Part shown: in pieces, positions 25,036 through 33,793 of the stretch
How the letters are laid out: every line of letters begins with the position of its first letter
How positions within the stretch are numbered: position 1 is the stretch's first letter
Assembly: GCA_020073705.1 (NCBI GenBank)
Contig: JAIQES010000008.1
Span: 51,695 to 115,694 of the forward strand
DNA: 64,000 nt
Source of the DNA: Terriglobia bacterium
Lineage (GTDB): Bacteria > Acidobacteriota > Terriglobia > Acidiferrales > UBA7541
Direction of reading: 5' to 3'
The notes under the pieces: generated by a model
Seen by the model: only the letters and a program-made list of their open reading frames with translations
Databases searched by the model: none
What the model was told of the DNA's origin: nothing
Made by a program: the position numbers and the translations under genes

Positions 25036-26766
25036 GTGCACCAGACGCATAGCAGAACCATTCGAAAGTTTTGGGCCGCGTTTTTCTGTTTGCTGGTTGT
25101 TTCAACCGTGCTGCCGCTGTGCACGCGAGCGAATAGCGATCAGGCCGCCAAACGGCCTAATCTTGTGATCGTAATATCCGTGGACATGCTGTCCGCCGAC
25201 CTCATGGAGCGATACGGACGCAACCTTCCCGGAGGGCTAGGCCGCTTGCAGAGAGAAGGGGTCGTTTTCGAGAACGCTTATCACGATCATGCATTTACGG
25301 AAACTGGCCCGGGGCATTCGGTGCTGCTGTCCGGCAGGCACCCTGCCTCGACTGGCATCACCGAAAATAGTTGGCTGGATCCGAAGACCGGGAAGATGAT
25401 CTACTGCGTCGAACAAGATAAGGATGTAGTGAACATCGGAGAACCATCCGGGAAAATCGGTTCGAGCTTGCGGTGGTTTCGCGGAACAACTTTCGGAACG
25501 TGGCTGCGCGACCAGGTGTCCGGCAGCAGAGTATTCTCCATCTCCGGGAAAGACCGCGCCGCGATTCTCATGGCCGGGCCCAAGGCGACCGGGGTGTATT
25601 GGTTTCAAGATGGCTTTGGCTTCACAACCTCCACCGCCTATGCAACGTCCCTTCCCGAATGGTTGACCCAATTTAATAAGAATCTGCTCGAAGGGTTGCA
25701 AAACCACTCTCTATTCTGGACTCCCCTGGGGCCGATGGATGGGATGGTCTACCCCGGTCATTGGCTTGCTGGAAAGACCCCGATTATCAGCGCGCTACCT
25801 CGATTGATCCAGGCTCCCGGTTTGGCGATGGACGCCAAGGAGGGTTTTATTATTCACGAAACACAGGATGGAACCTTCTGGAGGCGCTGGCGCGGTTCAC
25901 CCTTCTTCGATGATGCCACTTTTGACGCTGCGGAAAGTATCATCACCCAGGAGCATCTTGGCGAGGGGCAGGCCACCGACCTGCTCACTATTGGACTTTC
26001 GGCCACGAATGTCATCGAACATGCTTTCGGAAATCAGGGCCCGGAAATATTTGATCAGATTCGCCGCCTCGACCAGAGACTCGGAGTATTCCTCGACAGA
26101 ATCTGCGCGGGAGGAAGATCGGTCGTGGTGGTCTTCTCCGCCGACCATGGAGGGATGGATTTCCCGGAGCGTTTGCAGGATCAAGGCATCCCCGCGCGCC
26201 GGTTGAACACCATTGCCTGGATGGCGGAGCTGCAGTCCAGGGTGCGCAAGGAACTTAATCTGGATCAGGATCTGCTTTGGTCCGGGAATGACCATTACCC
26301 CAACCAGCTCTACTTCCATCCGGAGGTTTCACAACATCTCGGCGAGCAGAAGGAATGGGTCCCCAAGGTGGTCAGCATCATTCGCTCGATGCCCGAGGTG
26401 GCGGAGGTCGCAACCCTGGAGGAACTCGAAGCCCTGCCCAATAAGAAGTTTGACGATCCCCGGGACGAGAGCCTGCGATACCGGCTGAAATACAGTGCCG
26501 TTCGCGGACGAAGCGGAGCCATCCTGTTCGCTTTCAAGCCAATGCTGGCTCTGAATGATCCACCGATTGGCGATCCCGCTCAGCACGGAAGCCCGTATGA
26601 CTACGACCGCAAAGTTCCTCTTATCTTTTGGGGCCTCTGGAAAGGGGAACGACGTAAGGATCCCGTCAGCACGGTGGACATTGCCCCAACTCTGGCTAAT
26701 GAATTTGGCATTAAACCTGAAGAACCATTGGACGGCACTGCGCTTCATCTTACAAAGGCAAACTGA
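25036..26766 (+). CDS. Alkaline phosphatase, PafA/nucleotide-pyrophosphatase type
   Basis: The start is GTG, five bases after AAGGAGA, and gives a 576-residue secreted protein with an N-terminal hydrophobic segment (WAAFFCLLVVSTVLPL). Metal-site residues of the alkaline phosphatase superfamily are visible: D50 (VISVDMLSADL), the nucleophile threonine in FTETGPGHSVLLSG near residues 88-90, SADHGGMDF around residue 372, and HGSPYDYDRKVPLIFWG close to the end, as in PafA. It hydrolyses phosphomonoesters in the periplasm. It follows a beta-propeller gene by 38 bases and is likely in its operon. The C-terminus (VDIAPTLANEFGI) matches the family end. Confidence 0.87.
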   Translation: MHQTHSRTIRKFWAAFFCLLVVSTVLPLCTRANSDQAAKRPNLVIVISVDMLSADLMERYGRNLPGGLGRLQREGVVFENAYHDHAFTETGPGHSVLLSGRHPASTGITENSWLDPKTGKMIYCVEQDKDVVNIGEPSGKIGSSLRWFRGTTFGTWLRDQVSGSRVFSISGKDRAAILMAGPKATGVYWFQDGFGFTTSTAYATSLPEWLTQFNKNLLEGLQNHSLFWTPLGPMDGMVYPGHWLAGKTPIISALPRLIQAPGLAMDAKEGFIIHETQDGTFWRRWRGSPFFDDATFDAAESIITQEHLGEGQATDLLTIGLSATNVIEHAFGNQGPEIFDQIRRLDQRLGVFLDRICAGGRSVVVVFSADHGGMDFPERLQDQGIPARRLNTIAWMAELQSRVRKELNLDQDLLWSGNDHYPNQLYFHPEVSQHLGEQKEWVPKVVSIIRSMPEVAEVATLEELEALPNKKFDDPRDESLRYRLKYSAVRGRSGAILFAFKPMLALNDPPIGDPAQHGSPYDYDRKVPLIFWGLWKGERRKDPVSTVDIAPTLANEFGIKPEEPLDGTALHLTKAN

Positions 26767-26901
26767 GGTGTTCTCCCACATTGCAGGGTTGAGGATGGGA
26801 AGAACTCGCGAGCTTAAGCAAAGTATCTATTCCAATTTCCGTGCAGCTTCCATCGTTCGCAAAGGCCGGAATTGCCCAATCCATCTTGCACGCGGCTCTT
26901 A

Positions 26902-27336
26902 ATGGCAGTATGCGATCCTCTCATCGCAAGCAGCATTACAAACGGGCTACGCGACCAAGCATTTGCGGTCGATGTCGCGGCAACTGGCACCCCGGCATTA
27001 TATTTTGGGGCAAATAATAACTACGACTTGGCCATCATCGATTCTGCGATTACCATTCCCAATGGTCTCGCAGTGTGTCGCGAGCTGCGGGAGTTGGGAT
27101 TGAGTTTTCCAATCCTCATGCTGACCTCACGGGACAGGGTGGGGGACCGCATCGCTGGCCTCGATCACGGCGCCGATGATTGTCTTTCGAAGCCCTTTGA
27201 AGTTCGCAAACTAAACTATTTTGCGCGAATGCGCGCGCTCTTGCGCCGATCCGAAGAACTGCGTCCGTCAGTAATTTATGTTGCGGACCTTTCCAGTTTT
27301 GTTGTCCTGTTGAATAGTCATCCTCTGAGGTTCTGA
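26902..27336 (+). CDS. Truncated response regulator, receiver domain only
   Basis: This frame encodes about 144 residues. The start is uncertain: ATG 26902 here, with TTG 26872 ten codons earlier; neither has a good ribosome-binding site. Receiver-domain landmarks are present: aspartate in LAIIDSAI, threonine in LMLTSRD and lysine in LSKPFEVRKL, then RMRALLRRSEEL, the linker of OmpR-type proteins. The DNA-binding winged helix that should follow breaks after VIYVADLSSF and a stop is reached at 27336. It is either a stand-alone receiver or, more likely, a 3'-truncated OmpR-like gene. No histidine kinase is near it. Confidence 0.6.
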   Translation: MAVCDPLIASSITNGLRDQAFAVDVAATGTPALYFGANNNYDLAIIDSAITIPNGLAVCRELRELGLSFPILMLTSRDRVGDRIAGLDHGADDCLSKPFEVRKLNYFARMRALLRRSEELRPSVIYVADLSSFVVLLNSHPLRF

Positions 27337-27563
27337 CTTTTGCCGCATGCATCGGAGCTCGTCATTGAGCAGGCTGCGTGGGTGTTCCTTCACCAGCTTG
27401 CAACTCGGCTGAAATTTGTATTTTGCCGCCAGTGACCTTGATTTTCCTCCCCCAGCCACATTTTGGCCCAATGTTACGTGTGCGGCGCGAGCTACGCTGT
27501 GAGATCGATCATTCTCGCTGGCTTCCGCGACGCTATCGATCTGCGAGGCATCGTGGCCCACCG

Positions 27564-29678
27564 TCACGAATCAACGTCTGGAACCTGCTCCAATTGAGCC
27601 AGCCACGCGGTTGCTTCTCCATCGGTCGGGGCTCGGTAGTCCCCACGGGGCGACAACGAACCGCCCGACCCCACCTTGGGAGCGTTGGGTATGGCGCTGC
27701 GTTTGAACTGGCTGTACTTGAAGAACCGCTCAAGAAAGACTTTTAGCCAGCGCTTAATCTCGCCGATTTCGTACTGGTGTCGCCTTGACTCGGGCACATC
27801 CGGCCACACGCCTTGGTTCCGATCATGCCAAGCCGACCACGCAAGGAAGGCCACCTTTGAGGGCGCGTAGCCAAAGCGCAGCGTGTAATAAAGGTAGAAA
27901 TCCTGTAACTCATAAGGTCCGACTACCTCTTCCGCACCCAGCACCGGCTGCGCGGCCGAGTTGCCAGGCACAAGTTCAGCAGTAATTGTTGTCTCCAGCA
28001 CCTCTTCAAGCACCGTGGCGACCTCAAGTCCCATCTGTCTTGTCCCGGTAATCCATCGGAGCAAGTATTGGATCAGCGTTTTGGGTACGCTCGCGTTCAC
28101 ATGATAGTGTGCCATGTGATCGCCCACACCATAAGTACAGTAACCCAGTGCTAGCTCGCTCAGGTCACTCGTGCCCACTACCAGCGCGCCATATTGATTC
28201 GCCAGGCGGAACAGGTGGCTTGTCCGCTCGCCAGCTTGAACATTCTCGAAGGTCGTGTCGAATAAAGGCTCTCCGGCGGCGTAAGGATGCCCGATGTCTT
28301 TCAGCATTTGCATACAGCTTGGGCGGATATCGATTTCATGAACTTCGCATCCCATGGCAGACATAAGGCGGCGGGCCCGCTGCAATGTGCGATCGCTAGT
28401 GGCGAATCCTGGCATTGTGTAGCCGAGTATGTTCTTGCGCGGCAACCCAATCACGTCCATGACACGGGCACAAACGATGAGTGCCTGGGCCGAGTCCAGG
28501 CCACCGGAGACTCCGATCACTACCTTACTGATCCCACTCGCCCGCAATCGTTTGACAAGCCCTTGCACCTGGATTTCATAAACTTCCCGGCAACGCTCAT
28601 CGCGGCGTGCGGGGTCGCTGGGCACGTAGGGAAAGCGCTCGTACAATCGTTCCAGTGGAAGGCGGTCACTGGCAGGCAAGCTAGCCGAAAAGTGGATTGT
28701 CCGAAAACGCGCCACCTCCTCGTGATGGTTACGCATCGCCTGGCCAAAGCTATTCTGGCGCATCCGGTCTTGTGCGAGGCGATCCAGATCGATGTCGCCC
28801 GTTATAATCTGGGCACGATCGAGGAATCGCTCGGTTTCAGTCACGCACACAGCATTTTCGTAAATCAGGCCGTGCCCGTCCCAGGCGAGATCGGTTGTCG
28901 ATTCACCGCTTCCGGCTGCGCAATAGACATAGGCGGCAATGCAACGGCCCGACTGGTCAGCAACCATCAGACGCCGATAGTCTTCTTTCCCCACTGTCGC
29001 ATTGGAAGCCGAAAGGTTGGCGAGCACCGTCGCCCCTGCAAGCGCGCCATACGACGACGGCGAAACAGGCACCCAGAGATCTTCGCATATCTCCACAAAG
29101 AACGTAAAAAGCAGCTGGTCTTCCGCCTGGAACAGCAACCGGTTCCCGAACGGAACGTCGCGGTGGCCGGCAATGTCGATGCTATCCCTAAGTCGATTGT
29201 CCGCTGGCGCAAACTGGCGAAGCTCGTAAAACTCGCGATAGTTGGGAAGGTAGGTTTTGGGGACCACACCAAGAAGGCTCCCGTGGTGCACGACTGCTGC
29301 GCAGTTGAAGAGCAGGTTATCGATAACAAGAGGCACTCCCACGACCGCGATGACGGGGATATCGCGGGAGGCCTCGATCACCTGGCAGAGAGCGTTTCTG
29401 CTTGTGTCGAGCAGGGGTTGTTGGTGAAAGAGGTCTTCACAAGAATAGGCAGAGAGCCCGAGTTCCGGGAACACAACTAGGAGCGCCCTGCGTTCAGTCG
29501 CCTTCCTCATTAAGTCTATGGTTTGGTTGGCGTTGAATGAGGGATCGGCCACGAGAACTTGCGGAATGGCTACAGCTATGCGGACAAAGTTGTGGCGATA
29601 GAGGTTGAAAAAGCTACGCGTGCCGTTCACTTCAGTATCTATCCTTAGATCCGTCTCGCACGAAGAAACGGAGGGCAA
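27564..29678 (-). CDS. nadE: Glutamine-dependent NAD+ synthetase
   Basis: This two-domain enzyme makes NAD from deamido-NAD, ATP and glutamine. The N-terminal carbon-nitrogen hydrolase has E in VVFPELGLSAYSCEDLF, K in VVPKTYLPNYREFYE and the nucleophile C in FFVEICEDLWVP, which release ammonia from glutamine. The C-terminal synthetase has the PP-loop GVSGGLDSAQALI and downstream VVGTSDLSELALGYCTYG. The frame gives up to 704 residues. GTG at 29630 (16 codons in, with AAGGATA ahead) aligns better with the usual NLYRHNFVRIAVA start, so the protein is probably 688 residues. It is monocistronic on the minus strand; downstream lies the RR remnant. Confidence 0.93.
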   Translation of the reverse strand: MPSVSSCETDLRIDTEVNGTRSFFNLYRHNFVRIAVAIPQVLVADPSFNANQTIDLMRKATERRALLVVFPELGLSAYSCEDLFHQQPLLDTSRNALCQVIEASRDIPVIAVVGVPLVIDNLLFNCAAVVHHGSLLGVVPKTYLPNYREFYELRQFAPADNRLRDSIDIAGHRDVPFGNRLLFQAEDQLLFTFFVEICEDLWVPVSPSSYGALAGATVLANLSASNATVGKEDYRRLMVADQSGRCIAAYVYCAAGSGESTTDLAWDGHGLIYENAVCVTETERFLDRAQIITGDIDLDRLAQDRMRQNSFGQAMRNHHEEVARFRTIHFSASLPASDRLPLERLYERFPYVPSDPARRDERCREVYEIQVQGLVKRLRASGISKVVIGVSGGLDSAQALIVCARVMDVIGLPRKNILGYTMPGFATSDRTLQRARRLMSAMGCEVHEIDIRPSCMQMLKDIGHPYAAGEPLFDTTFENVQAGERTSHLFRLANQYGALVVGTSDLSELALGYCTYGVGDHMAHYHVNASVPKTLIQYLLRWITGTRQMGLEVATVLEEVLETTITAELVPGNSAAQPVLGAEEVVGPYELQDFYLYYTLRFGYAPSKVAFLAWSAWHDRNQGVWPDVPESRRHQYEIGEIKRWLKVFLERFFKYSQFKRSAIPNAPKVGSGGSLSPRGDYRAPTDGEATAWLAQLEQVPDVDS

Positions 29679-29694
29679 TTTCGCGCATCGGATC

Positions 29695-29874
29695 TCATCT
29701 TGTCTTCCTGAACAGGCTTAAGCCAAATAGCATGGCTGAGAGGATAGCAATTGTGAGGCCCGCTGTGGAGAATTTGAACACAAAGAGGTTCAACAGGAGT
29801 CCTGCCGTCACCGAAAGCAGGCTGGGTGCGGCGGCGAGCAGAACGAAGTGCGACAGCTTTTCCGTTCGCTCGAA
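29695..29874 (-). pseudogene. C-terminal remnant of a membrane permease
   Basis: About 60 minus-strand codons, ending in TGA at 29695-29697, read FERTEKLSHFVLLAAAPSLL then SVTAGLLLNLFVFKFSTAGL, a two-helix hydrophobic end with a short basic tail (SLFRKTR). The style is that of the C-terminus of an ABC-3 metal permease (ZnuB/MntB type). The reading frame hits a stop five codons upstream (29881-29883), so the remaining gene is gone. It is just upstream of nadE on the same strand. The family call is tentative. Confidence 0.4.
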
Positions 29875-30076
29875 ACTTACTCAGGTGGCCCGTGTCGGCC
29901 TCCGAAGAGCCATCGTTCACGCCAGTACGGCGGGTTCGCCCTGAATGCCGTTCGCTGGTATGAATCTGGCTCGGAAGCCTCAGAAATGCCATCGGAGAGA
30001 GAGAAACCTGGTCTTCTGCTACGTAGAGGTCTTGACTTACATCAACATTCTGACAGATCAAGCTGATAACGCTTGT

Positions 30077-30523
30077 TTAGCATGGAGATGGCCGAGCTGA
30101 GGAATTGAACGCTTGCACGGGCTCTGGAGCGGGTTTGCCGTTCACTTTAGAGCTTCCGGCCCTCATCCCCAGATAATCCTTTATGGCCTCTGGTAATGGG
30201 TATGGGTTGTGTCTCGCCTGGTATGCGCGCTGCCTTTCGGAGTGGGACGTGTACTTTGCATCCCTCCGGCGTTTGCGGCAGGGTTTCTCGATCTGCTCGG
30301 GCTTCGGCCGACTCCGACGACAGACGTCGACACGACAGTAGGGGCAACAGTACTTTGCCCGTGGACTCTTGAGCACGCCACGTGTTCCGTTGGAACCTTT
30401 TCGGCATCGTGGGTTCGCACATACCCCCTCGTGAGGAGGCTGGTTCTCTCCTATGTCCGGATTGGATTCTTGTTCGGGAGCCGGGCTCGAAACCGCGACT
30501 TCCTGTTCGATGGCGATGGTCAT
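30077..30523 (-). CDS. Hypothetical zinc-finger-like protein
   Basis: This 148-residue protein has CANPRCRKG near residues 36-44 and KYCCPYCRVDVCRRS near 58-72, a Cys4-type cluster like those of small viral or plasmid DNA-binding proteins. A very basic middle follows (KPCRKRRRDAKYTSHSERQR) and a disordered C-terminus. The motif HSERQRAYQARHN resembles HAERQRRYRERK in the next minus-strand gene, so they share a segment. No family name known. Confidence 0.5.
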   Translation of the reverse strand: MTIAIEQEVAVSSPAPEQESNPDIGENQPPHEGVCANPRCRKGSNGTRGVLKSPRAKYCCPYCRVDVCRRSRPKPEQIEKPCRKRRRDAKYTSHSERQRAYQARHNPYPLPEAIKDYLGMRAGSSKVNGKPAPEPVQAFNSSARPSPC

Positions 30524-30642
30524 GATTGCCCCTACTAAACAAGTGGGGATTCCGTCTCCAAATTCAACAGAGGCGATATAAGCGACGATGCTTAACAGAT
30601 AGGCCTGGAGGTCCAGAACGTCATTTTCACGTCTGCAAACCT

Positions 30643-31209
30643 TTATTTCTCAGCGAGCTGCGAGAGGGTTTTCGTCACATCTGCGACGACAAGGAGCTTT
30701 CGTTCTCGGTATCGTCGCTGGCGTTCAGCATGTCCCTTTCTCTGGGCTGTGGCTGTCCGATATTTTCTGGGTCTTCCGCCCTTCTTGGCGGGTGTTTTCA
30801 CCTGATCAGGGTAGAGGGCTAGAAAATCTTCGTCGGAGATGCGATTTTCTGCAGGAGTCAATTCACTAAGAAACACCTTGTCCCATTCACAAGTTACACG
30901 CCGGCCTTTCGAAAGTTGCCAGGCCAACTTGCGGGCCCGGCGTTCGAGTTGACGATCTCCGGGCAGCAAAGAAAATAGCTTGAACAGGAGCGACTGGATG
31001 TCCATCGGTTTTTCTACCGGCGCCGGCACGTTCGATAAGCGGAGATAGACTGAGGCGTCTTTGCCCTCGAGGAAACCCCGAGAGTGCTTTCGGTGGTCAA
31101 AAACTTCTGCCGGATTGGCAGGGATGCTTTTCTCCCTGAGATCTACCGATCGCTCGTCGGGCACTAAGCCCGATAGTTCTGCTGATCTTTCGATGGTTGC
31201 TACGCTCAT
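30643..31209 (-). CDS. Hypothetical basic protein
   Basis: Start chosen at ATG 31209 (AGGAGCC eight bases ahead), giving 188 residues (MSVATIERSAELSGLV). A frame extension to 31257 has no ribosome-binding site. The middle carries a helix rich in Leu and Arg (LLFKLFSLLPGDRQLERRAR, WQLSKGRRVTCEWD), and the last 45 residues are strongly basic (KKGGRPRKYRTATAQRKGHA, ERQRRYRERKLLV), with an AT-hook-like GRPRK. It probably binds DNA, and likely travels with the neighbouring element genes. Confidence 0.55.
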   Translation of the reverse strand: MSVATIERSAELSGLVPDERSVDLREKSIPANPAEVFDHRKHSRGFLEGKDASVYLRLSNVPAPVEKPMDIQSLLFKLFSLLPGDRQLERRARKLAWQLSKGRRVTCEWDKVFLSELTPAENRISDEDFLALYPDQVKTPAKKGGRPRKYRTATAQRKGHAERQRRYRERKLLVVADVTKTLSQLAEK

Positions 31210-31405
31210 GTATGAATGGCTCCTATGTGAATGCTCGTGTGCTCGATGAAATCTCAAAACCTGATAGGGGAAACTGCGGGGCGGGAAAGTTCTCTACCTA
31301 TTGTGAAATCTGATTCCCTTCGTTCATGTGACCATCTCCTGTTGTTTGGGGTTGCATTAAAAATGCAAATGGCGAATGCAAATCAAGCTGAAGACTGTCC
31401 AGGGA

Positions 31406-31702
31406 TTAAATCCGTGGCGTTAACTTGCAGCCGGGTAGATAGAAAAAGGGATGATCCAGTACTCGTCCGTGATTCGCATAAGCTTCGGGAGCATCTTCAC
31501 GGGTCTTCCACCCCTCTACTTCTACATATGCATCTGAATGCCAGGTCAAAAGCGCTATCGCTTTCTTCCTTTCGGTCTTCCAGATATGGTCTCCCACTTT
31601 GAAGTGAACGGACAGTACTCCCGACTTGGTTTTGATCTGCTCCACTGCTGAGATGAAGCCCCTACTTCTGACTGGGAATTTATAAGTCATACTTTTACTC
31701 AT
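31406..31702 (-). CDS. Hypothetical small protein
   Basis: Start at ATG 31702 with GGAGGT seven bases ahead; 98 residues. The sequence has beta strands (KFPVRSRGFISAVEQIKTK, VLSVHFKVGDHIWKTERKKA) and an alpha/beta C-terminus ending GCKLTPRI. It is soluble and slightly basic. It is the first gene of a minus-strand trio reading leftward to 30077. Function unknown. Confidence 0.5.
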   Translation of the reverse strand: MSKSMTYKFPVRSRGFISAVEQIKTKSGVLSVHFKVGDHIWKTERKKAIALLTWHSDAYVEVEGWKTREDAPEAYANHGRVLDHPFFYLPGCKLTPRI

Positions 31703-31871
31703 GGTAACTACCTCCATGTTCCTCCCTCTGACCTTATGTTTCAGAGTTGGGGGTTTTCTTCTGTTGAAGACACTACGCCCTTGGTCTCATGCCTGCCCGC
31801 CAAGGTCGTCGGTCGGAATCCAGTTATCGAGACTGATTACTCAGTTGAGAGTTTCACTGGACGGTCAGCAG

Positions 31872-31890
31872 GCAAGACCAAAGGTCTTGC
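31872..31890 (+). other. Perfect 8-bp hairpin
   Basis: GCAAGACC-AAA-GGTCTTGC, in the gene-free stretch; followed by GATAGTC and no T-run. Confidence 0.45.
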
Positions 31891-32354
31891 GATAGTCTGT
31901 GTCTTCGGTGATCCCATCATGCCTTGAGTCAACCTGGCTTCTGCCAGCTACGATTTCGTAGGAAGGGCTCTGCTGATATGTCCGTGTTGAACGATCCGGC
32001 ATGATACCAGCTTCAGAGAACTTGACTCACTGTGTAGCGGACTATTCGCCGCCAGCAGCAGAGGATGGTGCTTGTTGTATTGGGATTGGCTGAAACAGGT
32101 AGGAGAACTGCGGGTTCGCCAAGTCCAATATGTAGCTCGGATGTGGGATGGAGGACTTGGCAGTAGACCAGAGCCCACATCCAGCTCACAAATTTGGCTA
32201 GTATAGGTATTCGACGTTCAAGCACAGATGTTCAAGTAAAAAAGATATCGAACGATCTGCCACAAGCAGAGCGACTTCAGCATGGAGTACAGCCGAATCG
32301 AAGCGAGTAGGCTGTGTTAGGGTCTGACTGGATTGCCGGTGTGGGAATTGCTAA

Positions 32355-32390
32355 GGAGAAACCTCGGCGGTTTCTCCCCACGGGGAGTCA
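32355..32390 (+). promoter_or_regulatory. Two mutually exclusive hairpins (attenuator-like)
   Basis: GGAGAAACC pairs with GGTTTCTCC (32355-32377, loop TCGGC). CTCCCC at 32374-32379 can instead pair with GGGGAG just after it. The two stems share bases and cannot form together, the shape of an attenuator or riboregulator. No downstream gene is close enough to name a target. Confidence 0.3.
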
Positions 32391-32624
32391 TCCTCTCGGG
32401 GGATTCACATGGCCCCTCTTCCCCAACGCTTGCCAGAACCAGGCTTCGCGAGAAAGACAACTCAAGTAGATACTGAATCTGAGCATTTCATAAGACTCCT
32501 ACCCGCTGCCTTTCTCCTGTATTCAGCGAAGTGAGCGAGCCCAAGCCGAGCGAACGAAGCGTCTAAATACACTCATCCCTTAGGTGTTCCAACCACGGTC
32601 GATCAATAAAGGACTTGGCAAGGT

Positions 32625-32825
32625 CTGTAGGAATATCTACAGGAGCACCAGAGCTGGTTTGCCTTCAATCCCGCAGCTCACTCTGGTGGATGCTTCCGCC
32701 GGTGAGGGCTCAATTTTAGTCCCATGTTTCACACCGGTGAACGGGCCGTTTCCAGCCCGCCGCTCAGACAAGGGTTTGCTCTCGGACTTCCCGTTCTAGG
32801 GTCGTATCAGTTTCCCGACCGAGAG
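32625..32825 (+). ncRNA. Candidate structured non-coding RNA
   Basis: Five successive helices can be drawn in 200 bp: CTGTAG/CTACAG (32625-32642, six-base loop), CACCAGAG/CTCTGGTG (32646-32653 with 32681-32688), CCGGTG/CACCGG (32699-32704 with 32732-32737), CGGGC/GCCCG (32742-32759) and CTCTCGG/CCGAGAG (32779-32785 with 32819-32825). The second stem has an alternative inner pairing GAGCTG/CAGCTC. No coding frame spans it. It was found by eye; strand and ends are guesses. Confidence 0.35.
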
Positions 32826-33042
32826 GAATTGAAAATTCTCCCGTGCCGTCCATTATTTGCTTTTTGATTTACCTCATCTCAATTTCAACTTGGCCCTCTG
32901 CTTCCAACCCATCAGGAAGGAAGCAGTCGCTCCTGAGGTGTGTGGTTGCGTCGTGAAATAGTCTGCCTGGAGAAAAGCCCCACTTCTGCGCTAATAATAT
33001 TGTGGCAGATGTTCCTGATGAGCCAAAGGCATGCTCGAAGAT

Positions 33043-33333
33043 TTACCGCAGGACCGGCTTAGAAGAAACGTAAAGGAGCTTCTGGAGTTTCTTTCTCGCG
33101 AAAGGTTTCAGACTGGCCAGATAGCCGCTGAGTTCATATGGGTTGAAAACATTCCATACCGCTGCCTGAAAACGTGGGAGTTCGGCAGCAAACTCGGGGC
33201 TCCTGTCCGCTTCCCTAGCGAAGTTCAGCAACTTCTCGCCGACGAGATAATCTAGTGCGCTCTTAACACCGAACCGCTCACGAATCGTGCGGGTTGCCGC
33301 GCACTGCTCTAGCCAGATCTTGTGGAAGTCCAT
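33043..33333 (-). CDS. Conserved accessory-element protein
   Basis: This 96-residue protein opens MDFHKIWLEQCAATRTIRER, then FGVKSALDYLVGEKLLNF and FAAELPRFQAAVWNVFNPYE. That is the layout of a family repeatedly found on plasmids and integrative elements, typically about 110-140 residues; function unknown. Here the C-terminal part is shorter and basic (LKPFARKKLQKLLYV), so it may be slightly truncated. The plus-strand frame over the same bases is its shadow. Confidence 0.6.
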   Translation of the reverse strand: MDFHKIWLEQCAATRTIRERFGVKSALDYLVGEKLLNFAREADRSPEFAAELPRFQAAVWNVFNPYELSGYLASLKPFARKKLQKLLYVSSKPVLR

Positions 33334-33793
33334 GTCAAACTCCAGGGCCGTTACTATATCGCTGGGCGCCTGGCGTCAGCAACACGCGCAGTAGAAATGG
33401 GTTCGTCGGACGGATACCACTAATCTGGCTAGTATAGTTCCAATGTGCCCACGAAGCGCTTGGAATCCCCTGAGAAATCTAGATTAAACGAGCTGAAACC
33501 ATGTTTCGAGCTTGGTCACTTACGGCGAGCCGGTGAAGGCTTAAAGGCGGTCGAATGGTGAGCCAAAATCGCGAAATCGGCAATTCTGCCGATTTGAGGC
33601 GTCAAGCAGACTCATTGTTCCTCTTTTTCTTGCAGATGTGATGCGCTGCCAGAGCCAACAATCCTGTCCGGCCGGCCCTCCACACCCATCCTGTGTCCAA
33701 AGATTAGACACCGTTCTATTGCGACATGCGAACTCAACGTGCATATTCGGACATAGAGGACGAGAGGGGCTCGCTGACCTCATTTTGTAAACT
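33334..33793 (+). other. Intergenic region, no gene seen
   Basis: The only notable item is TGGCTAGTATAG at 33426-33437, repeated from 32195-32206. The promoter of the 621-residue gene should lie here. The minus-strand frame inside it has no start signal or family pattern and looks spurious. Confidence 0.35.

Larger units (their letters stand above)
31703..33042 (+). other. 1.3-kb gene-free region rich in stems
   Basis: Between the divergent minus-strand genes at 31406 and 33043 no plausible coding frame has a ribosome-binding site or family pattern. The region instead contains a perfect hairpin at 31872-31890, a 9-bp stem at 32355-32377 and a run of consecutive stems at 32625-32825. Origin of replication, large non-coding RNA or remnant of several insertions are all possible. 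Confidence 0.5.

Noticed and set aside
28287..29480. 397-aa plus-strand frame opposite nadE
   Set aside because: It is the antisense of a strongly conserved NAD synthetase; composition (His/Arg-rich) is typical of a GC-rich shadow and no family pattern is present.
30209..30538. 109-aa plus frame opposite the zinc-finger-like gene
   Set aside because: The minus-strand frame has the Cys cluster and a charged composition; the plus frame is random-like with no Shine-Dalgarno.
31703..33042. Group II intron or retron
   Set aside because: No reverse transcriptase and no recognisable domain V; only loose stems were found.
33541..33783. 80-aa minus frame ahead of the orphan gene
   Set aside because: No start signal and no pattern; it lies in the likely promoter region.
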